A stretch of 64,000 nucleotides of DNA from Tetranychus cinnabarinus (lineage: Eukaryota > Arthropoda > Arachnida > Trombidiformes > Tetranychidae): assembly GCA_022266195.1 (NCBI GenBank), contig WHVY01000008.1:1612001-1676000 (forward strand), written 5' to 3'. The notes beneath the pieces were generated by a model, which worked only from the letters and a program-made list of their open reading frames with translations, made no database searches and had not been told where the DNA came from. Of the stretch, positions 25,748-37,134 are shown piece by piece. A program made the position numbers and the translations under genes. Every line of letters begins with the position of its first letter. The first letter of the stretch is position 1.

Positions 25748-27143
25748 TTATTTTTTGATTCTCTCTAAGTCAAGTTGAGTCAATAAATTTTGAATCATTG
25801 TTACGGCTTTCTGTTTGCTTTCAGCTGATCTCATTGAGATTGAGATTTCATTAATTTTCTGATGAAACTCGGTGTTAGTCAATGTTTCCTCTATTGCATC
25901 AAGTAAATTTGTATCGAGATCCCAGCTATTCAGACGTTTACCAATGTTACAGTCGACAACTCGTTGGGCATTATCAAATTGGTCAAAGAAAAAAGGAATC
26001 ACAATCAAAGGTTTACCAAAGTATAATGTCTCCATAAATGTATTATTACCACCATGAGTAATTACCATATCCACAGCTTTTAAGATCGGAATTTGGTCCA
26101 CATAATTCTGTCCCCACATGTTAGGTGCAAGAGCAATTTCATCACCTCGAGGTCCTTTAGAAACAATAAAACGATGTGGCGATTTGGCTAGAATATTGAT
26201 CATCTTTCTCATCAATTTAACGTCAATTGATCCAAGTGAACCAAGGGAGAAGAAAATCAATTTCCCAGGTAAATTTGCCAAAGAATCGGGGATTTTAAAC
26301 ACTGAGGCATCATTTGCTTGGCGTATACTTGCATCAACTCGAACCCATTTGTCAGATATTTTAGGTCCACATTCTGTATAATCGAGTCCTTCAGGATAAT
26401 GATAAAATCCAAAATATTTGGGTTCATCAACAAAACTAGTTTCTTTTGATAAGCTTGGTACCTTGTATGATGCCCACCAAGCATTCAATTTTTCTCCAAA
26501 CCTTGAAGTTGCATCAAAGTAGAGTTGCCTGAACTGTTCAGCTGAGTGTTGATCAACTTTAACAGAGTATCCTGAGAATGGAGGTGGTCCTTCAGGGTAA
26601 ATTGATAAAGGATTCATTGAACATAGTGGTATGAAAGGTTTAGTCAATTGATATAAAGCTGGGTAACGAGTGACAAAATCACCGATGAAAATATCAAACG
26701 AATCATGGTGTTCTTTCAAAACCTTTCCAAGAGCTTTATTAGTAGGCTCGTAGGAATCAGTTATGATTGCAAACAATTCTTTATCTTGATCAGACCAGTT
26801 CGAATAACGTGTTAAGGCATCTGCACGGAATTTATCCAAATTGGTTTCAACCCAATTTTCAAAGGGCTTTGAAGACAATTGGCTGAAAAATGATTCATCA
26901 AAGGGAATAAAGTTGAAACCATGTTTTTCAGCCAGTTTAGAGAGGTATGAACGGTTAACAAATGTAACTTCATGTCCTGCTTGGGCAAGAAGCTCACCAA
27001 AGCCCAATGCACAATTGATGTGACCAAATCTGTAAGTAATAATGGATAAGTTGGTATTTTGACATTAATTTATTAACACAATAAAAAATTGAAGTAACTT
27101 ACGCATCGATTGAAGATAAAAAGACTCGATACTTAGGTTTCAT
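25748..27143 (-). CDS. UDP-glycosyltransferase, bacterial-type (copy 2)
   Basis: Second member of the tandem pair. Exon 1 is 27103-27143 and exon 2 is 25748-27029, giving 440 residues starting MKPKYRVFLSSIDA. It keeps the GHIN motif, the THGGNNTFMETLYFGKP donor-sugar motif and DQFDNAQ, so it should be active. Substitutions relative to copy 1 cluster in the acceptor-binding half (for example around QHSAEQFRQ and LNAWWASYK), which could shift substrate range. The C-terminus differs (LDLERIKK against LLNT) because the stop position moved. Upstream and downstream flanks are duplicated too, so this was a DNA segment duplication. No signal peptide or anchor. Confidence 0.95.
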
Positions 27144-28574
27144 TTTAGATCATTCAATATCCAATCTTTCTGTGGGGCGAAATTTGAATACTGGTTAAAA
27201 TTAACTCAAAAATAATATTCATAAATTTTAACAGTTACAGTCGTCATTTCCAATCAATGTCATTCAAGAATTGAAAATAGACTCAATTTATACAGAAAAA
27301 TCTTAAGATAATCATTGATCACACACTTTCTTATCATTTAGGTTTTTCACCACAATCAATACACTCGAAATAATCAAGATTAGCGCATTTTCACCTAAAT
27401 GTATTTGAAATTACGAAAGTTTTATCTAAGCACAAAATATTATCATCTAAAAGTTAGCGCTGCTTAAGAAATGGGAACTCAAGGATTAGTTACATAATTC
27501 AAATGTTTAATTTTTTTGTTTGCCTCCAAAAACTTTGACTTTCGAGTTACAAGAGTTGTAAGAGTGGAGACCGGGTAAGTTTAGGACATTAAAAAGTCAA
27601 CTTATGTGAAAATCATAATCGACAGTTTTTGTGTAGTAATTGGAGTTTGTTGTTTCATTAAACTGCTGATTAAAGAGTTTAAACTCATTTTCTTCTCCAG
27701 AACTGATTGATGACAATTGAAAATAATATGAAATAATTGAATAGATTCACACCTAGCCTCTGAATCAACAAATACCCCTGCAACACATCACAAGACTCAG
27801 GAAAATGAGTAACAATTAATCTGCATAATTTATTAACCTGATAACATACGCAATACAATACAATAGCATGCGTTGAAAATGTGTGTCGATAAAAAGTCGC
27901 TTAACCTGCAAATCGTCGATTTCGCACTTACTCTTCGTTACTCATTTTACAACTCTAATTTTCAGAATCGACTTCACAGATCATTGTTCATCCTCGAAAA
28001 ATATTACATATTAAGCAGCCAAGTATGTAATTAGAGTGAATCATGCTTTAATTAGTTAGTTAGAACAGATTCTCACCAAGATTCAATTGCTAATTGCAGG
28101 AAATTAATTGTTTTAGGATGTTTACTGCTTTACTTTAATTACATACTTGGTTACCTAATATATTACATCCAGAGTCTACGATGTCCGATAATGAATGGAC
28201 TTATTACAAAACATAAAAATAAAAAAGCTAAAAAATGCTAGTATGCTGAATGTATGCTAAAAATTGGCAACAAAACAAAAACAATAATTACATGTAGTAC
28301 CTTCGTGTTCTGTTCTTAGGTCTAAGAATTGAGGAATTGAACAAAAATCACATGTTTTCGTACCTGGGAACCTGAAGGGAATAATAAAACAATATGCTTA
28401 TTCAGCACGTTTCTGATGAATTTTGACATAATCTATTTGATAAATGTTTCATTCCAAACAAAAAACCGGTAATGATTATTTTGATTGAGATGCACAATCA
28501 GATCTGGAATATTGTTGGATGAGGTAACATTAACGCAGTCCATTCAATCAAAGTTAACTTGATATCAAAAATAC
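27144..28574. other. Intergenic between UGT copy 2 and legumain 1
   Basis: The left 250 bases are the duplicated UGT promoter. The remainder is AT-rich with no gene. A short imperfect hairpin has arms CCAAGTATGTAATTA at 28019-28033 and its complement ending at 28150. It resembles a worn MITE but has no clear target duplication. Confidence 0.4.
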
Positions 28575-28769
28575 AATTAATTGATCAGATAGTGATCATA
28601 ACAATAAATGTCATTTGATAATAGTGGGCTGGATTGTTTGTAACACAAGTTAAATGTGAAGAGTTGAATTGTATGACTGGATAAGCTATGAAATTCAATA
28701 TAAAAATGAAAGAGATTCATCAATTCAATCAATTTTTCATCAAACAGTAACAAACAACAAACCAGAATA
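28575..28769 (+). promoter_or_regulatory. Legumain 1 promoter
   Basis: The TATA box TATAAAAA is at 28699-28706, 71 bases before the start codon, with a T-rich/CAA leader (CAAACAGTAACAAACAACAAACC) before the ATG. The same layout occurs before legumain 2 (TATA at 33919-33926, also 71 bases) and the orphan copy at 24880. Confidence 0.6.
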
Positions 28770-30116
28770 ATGTTTTCATTCTTAGCCATTTTCCCAATCC
28801 TTTTCACCCTTTCAGCTGCAAGTCCTTTGGCTGATTTGTTGGATTCCAAGTCAAATGCTGGTTACAATATCCAAGCTGTATTGGTTGCTGGATCAAATGA
28901 ATACTACAACTATCGTCATCAAGCCGATGTTTGCCATGCCTATCAAGTCCTAAGAAATCATGGTGTTCCTGTCGAAAACATTATTGTCATGATGTACGAC
29001 GATATCGCCAATGATCCTGAGAATCCTTACCCTGGTAAAATATTCAATGCTCCTAATGGCTCTGATGTTTATGCTGGTGTATCAAAAGATTACACTGGTG
29101 AGGAAGTAACTCCTGCAAACTTCCTTGGTGTACTTAAAGGTGACAAGGCTCTTGCTGCCAAGGGTAAGAAAGTACTCACTTCTGGGCCCAATGACCATGT
29201 TTTCATTTACTACGCTGATCACGGAGCTGTTGGCCTTGTTGGTTTCCCATCTGACACCCTTTCTTCAGATGATTTGAACAAAGCTTTGGTCTACATGCAT
29301 GACAATAAATTGTATGGTAAACTTACATTTTACTTGGAAGCTTGTGAGTCTGGTTCAATGTTTGAAAACATTTTACCCAATAACATAAACATTTACGCTA
29401 CTACTGCTGCTAACTCTGAAGAATCAAGTTATGGATGTTATTGTGATGACGAAAAAATTGGTACCTGTCTTGGTGATGAATATTCAGTTGCTTGGCTTGA
29501 AGACTCTGACTCTCATGACATAACCAAAGAAACCTTGGAACAACAATTCACAGATGTTGTGAAACACACTCCAAGCTCACATCCACAAGAATTTGGTCAA
29601 AAGTCTTTGGCCAGTCTAGATGTTAGTCAATTCCAAGGTGAAAAAGCTGGTAAGATTCGCTCTCCAAGAAGACATCCAAAAAGTTCCGTAAACGCAAGAG
29701 ATATTCCTTTAGTGATGCTTAAGCGTAAAATAAAGCGAACAAATGACGCAACTGAAGCTGCTGTTCATGCTAAAAAATTACATACTTTGATTGCTGGTCG
29801 ACGATTCCTTGAATCAGGCATCAAAAAGATCATCTCTCAACTCTGCTCCGATGGTTACTGTTCAGATGCCAAGCAAGTCATGTCAACTCGACGACCATTA
29901 GTTAATCATTCAACATACTCAAAAGTAGCCAAAAAGTTCCAATCAAGTTGCCTTAACTTGGGTATCCACACTCATGGAATGAAATTCATGTATGCTTTTG
30001 CCAATCTTGTTGAATCCAACAACTTCAATGAATCAACATTGATCCGTTTCTTGGAAGATTTGGAACGAGCTTGTAACAATCACATTGTTGATCATGGATT
30101 CAAAGCTATTGTCTAA
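28770..30116 (+). CDS. Legumain (asparaginyl endopeptidase, family C13), copy 1
   Basis: Secreted or lysosomal cysteine protease that cleaves after Asn; in spider mites an expanded gut digestive family. Single exon, 448 residues. Signal peptide MFSFLAIFPILFTLSAASP, then the mature catalytic domain. The GSN...NYRHQADVCHAY motif is at about 41-58. The catalytic dyad is His151 in ADHGAVG and Cys192 in EACESGSMF. The C-terminal half holds the helical prodomain with paired cysteines (LCSDGYC, SSCLNLG, ERACNNH) as in other legumains. All key residues are present and the length fits the family. It has its own TATA promoter and pairs with the UGT on the opposite strand as unit 2 of a duplicated array. 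Confidence 0.96.
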   Translation: MFSFLAIFPILFTLSAASPLADLLDSKSNAGYNIQAVLVAGSNEYYNYRHQADVCHAYQVLRNHGVPVENIIVMMYDDIANDPENPYPGKIFNAPNGSDVYAGVSKDYTGEEVTPANFLGVLKGDKALAAKGKKVLTSGPNDHVFIYYADHGAVGLVGFPSDTLSSDDLNKALVYMHDNKLYGKLTFYLEACESGSMFENILPNNINIYATTAANSEESSYGCYCDDEKIGTCLGDEYSVAWLEDSDSHDITKETLEQQFTDVVKHTPSSHPQEFGQKSLASLDVSQFQGEKAGKIRSPRRHPKSSVNARDIPLVMLKRKIKRTNDATEAAVHAKKLHTLIAGRRFLESGIKKIISQLCSDGYCSDAKQVMSTRRPLVNHSTYSKVAKKFQSSCLNLGIHTHGMKFMYAFANLVESNNFNESTLIRFLEDLERACNNHIVDHGFKAIV

Positions 30117-31029
30117 GCCGAAGTAAAAAAGGGATAAAATCTATCATAAAATGAATTTACAACGGCAGGCGTAGGAACAAATGTTCAGTAAATCTGTTTT
30201 TTTTGCTATCACCTTTGGGTGAAAAAATGAACAAATGTTAACGTTAAATTTTTCCATCCAAGCAATAAATATTAAAAAATATTTCAATTACTCAACGGTA
30301 ATCAAAATTTATTATCACAATAGAGCATCTAAAAACCTTCATTATATACGATTTTATTTTAAGCAAAGGTGTGTTAATACTAACAGGGGTTCAGATGAAA
30401 TATTAATATTAACAATACATTGAAGTTTGGATGATTAGATCTTATGATTTTTTGAGTTAAGAGTAAGGTAAATGAATAAAAACTATTCTGAATAAATGAA
30501 GCATTTATTAACCGGACAACATACGCGATACAATGCTACATACAGTAGGTATGAAAATGTGTGTCCACCAAAACTCACCAAGTCTATGACCAATGTCAAA
30601 GTTTTTGTACTTACTCTATGTTGCGCGTTGTAACTTTAATTTTCAAAATTAACCTAGAAGATCATTTTGCGAGTTTATTGCTCACCTTAAGACAATATTA
30701 AATTCATGACTATCCAGAGTATAAGATATCTGACAACATGATGAGTGGACAAATTGTTTCATGAAATAAGATAAATATCGAGCTATCACAAAAAATAATC
30801 AATCGTTCATGTTCATCAACCATTTTTGATTTCACTTTTTCAAAACAAAGTTACATTAACATTATTATCTGGAAATAATATTATGGGATTGCATTGAAAA
30901 CAGAAAAGTGATATTTGATTGTATTAAACTGAATTGATTTTATTTTGATTCTAAGTAAAGATGTGTTAATACTCGGATGAAATATTAACAATACATAATA
31001 AAGTTTGGGTGATTAAATCTTATTTTTTT
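30117..31029. other. Legumain 1 3' flank and duplicated spacer
   Basis: The first 250 bases match the legumain 2 3' flank (35337-35580). From about 30570 the sequence repeats the spacer seen at 25310-25745 and 33500-33700. No gene seen. Confidence 0.5.
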
Positions 31030-31315
31030 ATTCTCTTTAATTAAGCATTACAAAAATTGAATCAATAAATTTTCATCATTGTTACAGCTTTCAGTTTAGC
31101 TGATCTCATTGAGATTGAGATTTCATTAATTTTCTGATGAAACTCGGGATTATGATTCCAACCAAGCAATCTCTTTTTCACCAAACCTTGGCCTCGCATC
31201 AAAGTAAAGTTGCCTGAATTGTTCAGCCTTTTGTCGATACTTTAACAGAGTATCCTGAGAAGGTCCTTCAGAGTATAACGGATTCATGTCCTGCTTGGGT
31301 AAGAAGCGCGCCAAT
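31030..31315 (-). pseudogene. Collapsed UDP-glycosyltransferase relic (third UGT copy)
   Basis: Three short blocks match the UGT coding strand in the right order and orientation. About 31060-31150 equals the 3' coding end (the GATCTCATTGAGATTGAGAT stretch). About 31155-31265 equals the region around the FDATSRF segment. About 31285-31315 equals the GELLAQAGH region near the N-terminus. Large internal deletions leave under a quarter of the gene, so it cannot code. It shows that the UGT + legumain unit was once present three times. Confidence 0.8.
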
Positions 31316-31494
31316 TGATCAGAAATTAAGTATAACGCTAAATGTCATTTGATAATAATGAGCTGTGCTGTTTATAACACAAGACTAATAGTACCCTTGC
31401 AACACCTGACTTATAAATTGAATAAACTGAAAAAATTATCCTGGTAACATACGCGAAACAATGGTTGTTACTTACCTGTGGTAAAAGACACAAT

Positions 31495-32015
31495 CAAAAC
31501 AATTGTCACATTTATGCACAGATTGACAAAATGAACAAAAACGGTAAAAATCAATTTCAATTTTAGACTCTGTTGGTTTGTAGGGACATAAAACCTGAAT
31601 CCATTTGTGTGATTTAAAAGTTTCTCTGGTCCACATTTTTCGAGAAAATCGAGTTCAGAGTTGAAACTGCGATCGCCTTTTGTTCATTTAACGAAGCAGA
31701 CTTCTCCTTGAAACTAATTGTTCTGATGTACATTTTAATGGCCAACCAGAAAATGTATTCATTTTGGTGAATAAAATTTTCTATCTTCTGTAAAATAGTT
31801 AAGTTCGATTTTCAGTTGAACCGATCGTTTTCTATGACCGTGAGAGTTAGCGAGCTGAAACTTTTTATTTGTTCATAAAAATTGTTGACTTATATCATGG
31901 ATTGAACAATTTTATCAATTTATTAACAGTTCTCTTGATTTCGACCATTGGTCTTAAAATTTTCTGCCTCAATATTTCGAGTATGGTAGCCCTTACAGTC
32001 ATCATTCTTTCACCA
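31495..32015 (+). repeat. Unclassified interspersed repeat, copy 1
   Basis: About 520 bases with clear but diverged similarity to 32235-32698 (same orientation) and to 32896-33365 (inverted). Shared landmarks are CGATCGCCTTTTGTTCATTT, a central TCATGGATTGAA and a terminal TCATCATTCTTT. No long open frame and no recognisable transposon protein, so a non-autonomous element is likely. Confidence 0.65.
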
Positions 32016-32349
32016 ATTTGATTCTTTACTAATTAATAATTCAATTCACTTTAATAACTTTCCGTTAGCGCATTTGGGTCTTAATTTTTGGGTTGCAAAT
32101 GCTTCAGTAACAACTTATTCAACAAACAAAACTCGTTTCAACCCATTTCTTGGTAAATAAACCAATTTTCTGGTTAAACTTACAAATGAAATGCAAAGAA
32201 TGCTGCCAAAGTCTTGCACATTTGAGTAAAGAGTTCAGACTTACTGGTTTTGTAAGGAAATGAAAACTGAACCTATTAGTACTATTGAATAATCCATCCG
32301 ACTAACAATTTTCGAGGAAATCGAGGTCAAAGTTGAGACTTCGATCGCC

Positions 32350-33243
32350 TTTTGTTCATTTATGGAAGCAGATTTTTTCATGAAACTCATTTCCCTTAAT
32401 GTAAATTTTAATGCCAAACCAGAAAATGGTCTTTATTACACGAAATAAAGTTTTGTGTCTCTATAAATCCGATTAGTTCGATTTTCGTATGAATCGACAT
32501 ATTTCAATGACCGTTAGATTAAGCAAGCGGAAACTTATTATTGATCGATAAAAATTGCTTGTACACATCATGGATTGAATCCTTTTTTCAATTTATCAAC
32601 GGTTCTCTTGATTTTGGCCATTGGCCTTAAAACTTTGAACCTCCATATTTCGAGAATGGCATCACCTAAAATCATCATTCTTTGATCTAAAATTAGGTTT
32701 ATATATGGGTTATATTATGATATGACTAAATACAGTTAAAAACGAATATTTTTTAACAATTAAGATTTGTGTCAAGTAACCATTTAACTTTATAAATCAA
32801 GTCTTAAATCGGACAACATAAGTAATGCAATGCTATAACTTTTTTATTAAGATCTTGAATAATTCACCATTTCAATATATAATAGCATAATGAAATCTAA
32901 TGTTAGATCAAAGAATGATGATTTTAGGTGATGCCATTCTCGAAATATGGAGGTTCAAAGTTTTAAGGTCAATGGCCAAAATCAAGAGAACCGTTGATAA
33001 ATTGAAAAAAGGATTCAATCCATGATGTGTACAGGCAATTTTTATCGATCAATAATAAGTTTCCGCTTGCTTAATCTAACGGTCATTGAAATATGTCGAT
33101 TCAAACGAAAATCGAACTAATCGGATTTATAGAGACACAAAACTTTATTTCGTGTAATAAAGTCCATTTTCTGGTTTGGCATTAAAATTTACATTAAGGG
33201 AAATGAGTTTCATGAAAAAATCTGCTTCCATAAATGAACAAAA
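32350..33243. repeat. Large near-perfect inverted repeat (arms about 349 bp)
   Basis: The left arm 32350-32698 and right arm 32896-33243 are reverse complements with only scattered mismatches (I estimate about 97 percent identity). They are separated by about 197 bases. Weaker complementarity continues outward to about 32245 and 33365. The arms are two copies of the same repeat as 31495-32015, one flipped. The high identity against the diverged first copy suggests a recent inverted duplication or conversion between arms. It sits between the UGT relic and legumain 2, with no coding potential. Confidence 0.85.
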
Positions 33244-33365
33244 AGCTTTTGAAGTTTCGAATTCGAACCCGATTTTCTCGAAAACTGTTTATCAGAGAAA
33301 TCTTTAAATTACACAAATAGACTCAGTTTTTATTTCCCTACAAACGAACAAAGTCTAAATTCGAG

Positions 33366-33918
33366 AGAAATTGGTTTTTAATCTTTTTTGTCAAATGTTA
33401 TCAAATGTTTGCATAAATGTTAAAATTGTGTTAATTGTATATTTTTAGTATTAATAGCAACCCAGTGCCATTTCATATAGCAAGCTACATGAAAATGCGT
33501 GTTGATATAAACTCATCAAGTCTCTTAACACGAATGTCAAAGTTTTTCCATCTATTAGTTCGCTGTAACTTTGATTTTCAGAGTTAACTGAGGGACATTT
33601 TGCGAGTTTATTTCTCATCATCACAAATATTACATTAAAAGCTTTCCAGAGTATACGATATCTGATAACATAACGAATGGACAAATTGTTTCATAAAACA
33701 AAAGAAAAAAATTCTCTTGAAATTTGGAACAAAATAGAGCTTAGACCGATTGCTCATTTCCTTTGAATTGAAATGATTACATGACTAATTTTCCTATTAA
33801 TAGTTAAGAATTGAAGAGTCGAGCTAAAATCACTTGATTTTGTTTCTTGGAACTTAAAGGGAACAATACAACAATATGCTGATTTGGATTGTATGACTCG
33901 ATAAGCTATGAAATTCAA
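33366..33918. other. Legumain 2 upstream flank
   Basis: The part 33500-33700 is another copy of the array spacer. From about 33880 the sequence is the legumain promoter. The promoter block is shorter than in copy 1 because the region corresponding to 28600-28660 is replaced. TATA box at 33919-33926. Confidence 0.5.
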
Positions 33919-33989
33919 TATAAAAATGACAGAGGTTCGCTCATTCAATCAATTTTTCATCAAACAGTACCAAACACCAAACCAGAATA

Positions 33990-35336
33990 ATGTTTTCGTT
34001 TTTAACCATTTTCCCAATCCTTTTCACCCTTTCAGCTTCAACTCCTTTGGCTGATTTGCTGAATTCCAAGTCAAATGCTGGTTACAATATCCATGCTGTC
34101 CTGGCTGCTGGGTCAAATGGATTCGGCAACTATCGTCATCAAGCCGATGTTTGCCATGCCTATCAAGTTCTGAGAAATCATGGAGTTCCTGCTGAAAACA
34201 TTATTGTCATGATGTACGACGATATTGCCTTTGATCCTGAGAATCCTTACCCAGGTAAAATATTCAATGCTCCCAATGGCTCTGATGTCTATGCTGGTAT
34301 AGTGAAAGATTACACTGGTGATGAAGTAACTCCTGAAAACTTCATTGGTGTTCTTAAAGGTGACAAGGCTCTTGCTGCTAAGGGTAAGAAAGTACTCACT
34401 TCTGGGCCCAATGACCATGTTTTCATTTATTTTGCTGATCACGGAGCTGCCGGCCTCGTTTATTTCCCATCCGATACACTTTCTTCACATGATTTGAACG
34501 AAGCTTTAGTTTACATGCATGACAATAAAATGTATGACAAACTTGTATTTTACTTGGAAGCTTGTGAGTCTGGTTCAATGTTTGAAAACATTTTACCCGA
34601 TAACCTAAACATTTATGCTACTACTGCTGCCAACTCTACAGAACCAAGCTCTCCGACTTATTGTGAAGACCCTGAAATTTATCCCTGTCTTGGTGATGAA
34701 TATTCAGTTGCTTGGCTTGAAGACTCTGAATCTAATGACATAACCAAAGAAACCTTGGAACAACAATTTCAATATGTAGTGAAACGCACTCCAAATTCAC
34801 AACCACAACAATTCGGTCAAAAGTCTTTGGCCAGTCTAGAAGTTGGTCAATTCCTGGGTGAAAAGGCTTCGAGTAAGATTGACGCTCTAGAAAATTCAGA
34901 AGATCCAGCAAACGCTAGAGACGTACCTTTAGTGATGCTTAGACGTAAATTAAAGCGTACAAGTGATGCTGCTAAAGCCGCTGTTCATGCCAAAAAATTA
35001 CATGCTTTGATCGCTGGTCGACAATTCCTTGAATCAGGCATCAAAAAGATCATTTCTCAACTTTGTTCCAATGGTTACTGTTCAGATGCCCAACAAGTCA
35101 TGTCAACTCGACGACCATTAGTCAATCATTCAACATACTCAAAAGTAGCCAAAAAGTTCCAATCAAGTTGTCTTAACCTGGGTACTCACCCTCATGGAAT
35201 GAAATTCATGTATGCTTTTGCCAATCTTGTTGAATCCAACAACTTCAATGAGTCAACATTGAACCGTTTCCTGGAAGATTTGGAGAGAGCCTGTAATAAT
35301 CACATTGTTGATCATGGATTCAAAGCTATTGTCTAA
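33990..35336 (+). CDS. Legumain (asparaginyl endopeptidase, family C13), copy 2
   Basis: Single-exon paralogue of the gene at 28770, also 448 residues. The signal peptide is MFSFLTIFPILFTLSASTP. Catalytic His151 (ADHGAAG) and Cys192 (EACESGSMF) are both kept, as is the NYRHQADVCHAY block. Differences from copy 1 concentrate near the substrate loops (GSNGFGN against GSNEYYN) and in the linker before the prodomain (about 285-310: EKASSKIDALENSEDPANAR against a basic stretch with PRRHPK). That linker is where activation cleavage is expected, so activation may differ between copies. TATA promoter spacing is the same as copy 1. Intact. Confidence 0.96.
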   Translation: MFSFLTIFPILFTLSASTPLADLLNSKSNAGYNIHAVLAAGSNGFGNYRHQADVCHAYQVLRNHGVPAENIIVMMYDDIAFDPENPYPGKIFNAPNGSDVYAGIVKDYTGDEVTPENFIGVLKGDKALAAKGKKVLTSGPNDHVFIYFADHGAAGLVYFPSDTLSSHDLNEALVYMHDNKMYDKLVFYLEACESGSMFENILPDNLNIYATTAANSTEPSSPTYCEDPEIYPCLGDEYSVAWLEDSESNDITKETLEQQFQYVVKRTPNSQPQQFGQKSLASLEVGQFLGEKASSKIDALENSEDPANARDVPLVMLRRKLKRTSDAAKAAVHAKKLHALIAGRQFLESGIKKIISQLCSNGYCSDAQQVMSTRRPLVNHSTYSKVAKKFQSSCLNLGTHPHGMKFMYAFANLVESNNFNESTLNRFLEDLERACNNHIVDHGFKAIV

Positions 35337-35745
35337 AGCTGAAGTAAAAAATGGATAAAATCTATGATAAAATGAATTAACAACGAGAGGCGTTGGAACA
35401 AGTGTTCAGCAGAATCTGTTTTTGACATAATTTTTGGACGAGAAAAAATCAAATATCAAAATTATCGAATCTTAGCGTTCAATTTTTATATATAATTAAT
35501 AAATATTAATAAATTATTTCAATTACTCAACAGCGATCAAAAGTTATTATCACAACGAGCATCTAAAATCCTTCATGATAAACGGTTTTTATCAAGGTTT
35601 TTTATTAACAAGAAATATCAATTTCAATAAGTTTACTAATATAAGAGTAACTCAATTGAATTACATTATCTTCATGTTTCAACCATTTTAATGGTAAATT
35701 ATTGCAAAGAGGTTATCATTAATTAAATACAAATTATTTTGGGTT

Positions 35746-37134
35746 TCAATTTCCAGTGTAACTTGAAAAGATTCTGGATAAAACACTATTTGAACGAACA
35801 CCAAGAGGTTCAGTTCCTGCGGGTGGCAAAATTTCTCCACATTTGGCACTTGTAGATGGATAGGATTGACATAGGAACTCAGGTAATCGAGATGAAGATA
35901 GTCGAACTATTTTACGACTCAAATCAAGGGCAGCCTCACCACATCTATTTGTAATTGAAACAGTGACACAATCTTGGAATCGGTTGTAACCACAACACGC
36001 CATAGCTACTCGATTATCCCAAGTAGTTTGTGATACTTCCTCAAGGGATCGCTGTAAATCCTTGGTGCATTGTTTTGATTGAGATCGAGCTTCACTCAAA
36101 CATTTAGCATGTTTTTTATATTCAGCTCGTATCTCTGTTCCTGGAGTACAAAATTCATCTGCCAGACTTTTACCTCCTTCAGCAATGAAATCTACTAATT
36201 CCCGTTGCAATGGTGAGATACACCGTCTGGTATAGTTATGGCGACAGGATGAAGCCTCTCTAATGTAACCACATTGTCGTTCAATTTCAGCTTCAGTTCC
36301 TTGTATTCCTGCCAGCAAAAAGGACATAAAGTAAGTAACGTAATTTAAATTGTTTCACTTTTTCTAACTGTTTAGTAATCCAAATTTTCTTTGTTTCATC
36401 AGTTTCCAGTGAATCGATTTACAAACAATTACTTTCAACGGAAATCTCTAATCAGTTATTGATAATACAATTTCCCCTTCAAAGATTTGATCGTGTTGAT
36501 ATATTGTTCAATATTGAATAACAAACCAGTTTGGGTTTATTAATACACGTTCATTTTTTGCAATAAACTTGAACCAAGTAGTCTGCCTAACACTAACCTT
36601 GAGTCGATTAAATCTCAATGGTTCGCAGTTATGGACCAATGATCAAATAAGCCTTAAAGAAGCTGTCGGCCTCATTTGTTGGTACATTTAACAAAGTAAC
36701 TACTAAAGGTGGAAACAACAACCATTGCGACTTCAAAGTGATCGCCAGTTTATCCAAGTCTTACAATTTAAAGTTAACTTCAGATGACACCAACTAAACT
36801 TTTCTGGTGGATTTTTTGCATGCAAATTCAGTCATTATAATGTCAAGAAATTAACTTACCTTGAGAGTTCTGGGTGAAAACCAATAAAGTTGCTGTACAA
36901 AGATCGAGCTCTCTCATGTGACATGAAGCAGTTTGGCCATTGATTGTCTGGGAACCTGAAATGGTTAATAAATGGCATTAGTTTATCAATCGGCCTTTAC
37001 ACAATGATCCTGATGAATGGAAATCCATAAGTTGAAAGCAGCATTGAATTGGAAACAAAAAGACGAACAAGAAATTGAATTTAAACTCACCAAATGAAAC
37101 GATTAAAATAGCAGCAATTAATAGGTATTGCATT
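35746..37134 (-). CDS. Secreted cysteine-rich protein
   Basis: Three exons (37092-37134, 36860-36955, 35746-36308) give 233 residues. Exon 1 encodes a signal peptide (MQYLLIAAILIVSFG). The mature protein has 14 cysteines in spaced pairs (for example CHMRELDLC, CGYIREASSC, CCGYNRFQDC). It has no membrane segment after the signal, so it is probably a disulphide-rich helical extracellular protein. The pattern resembles conserved arthropod secreted proteins of unknown function (27-kDa haemolymph-protein/DUF-type families), but I cannot fix the family. Splice phases all agree. Its 3' end faces legumain 2. Function unknown. Confidence 0.85.
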
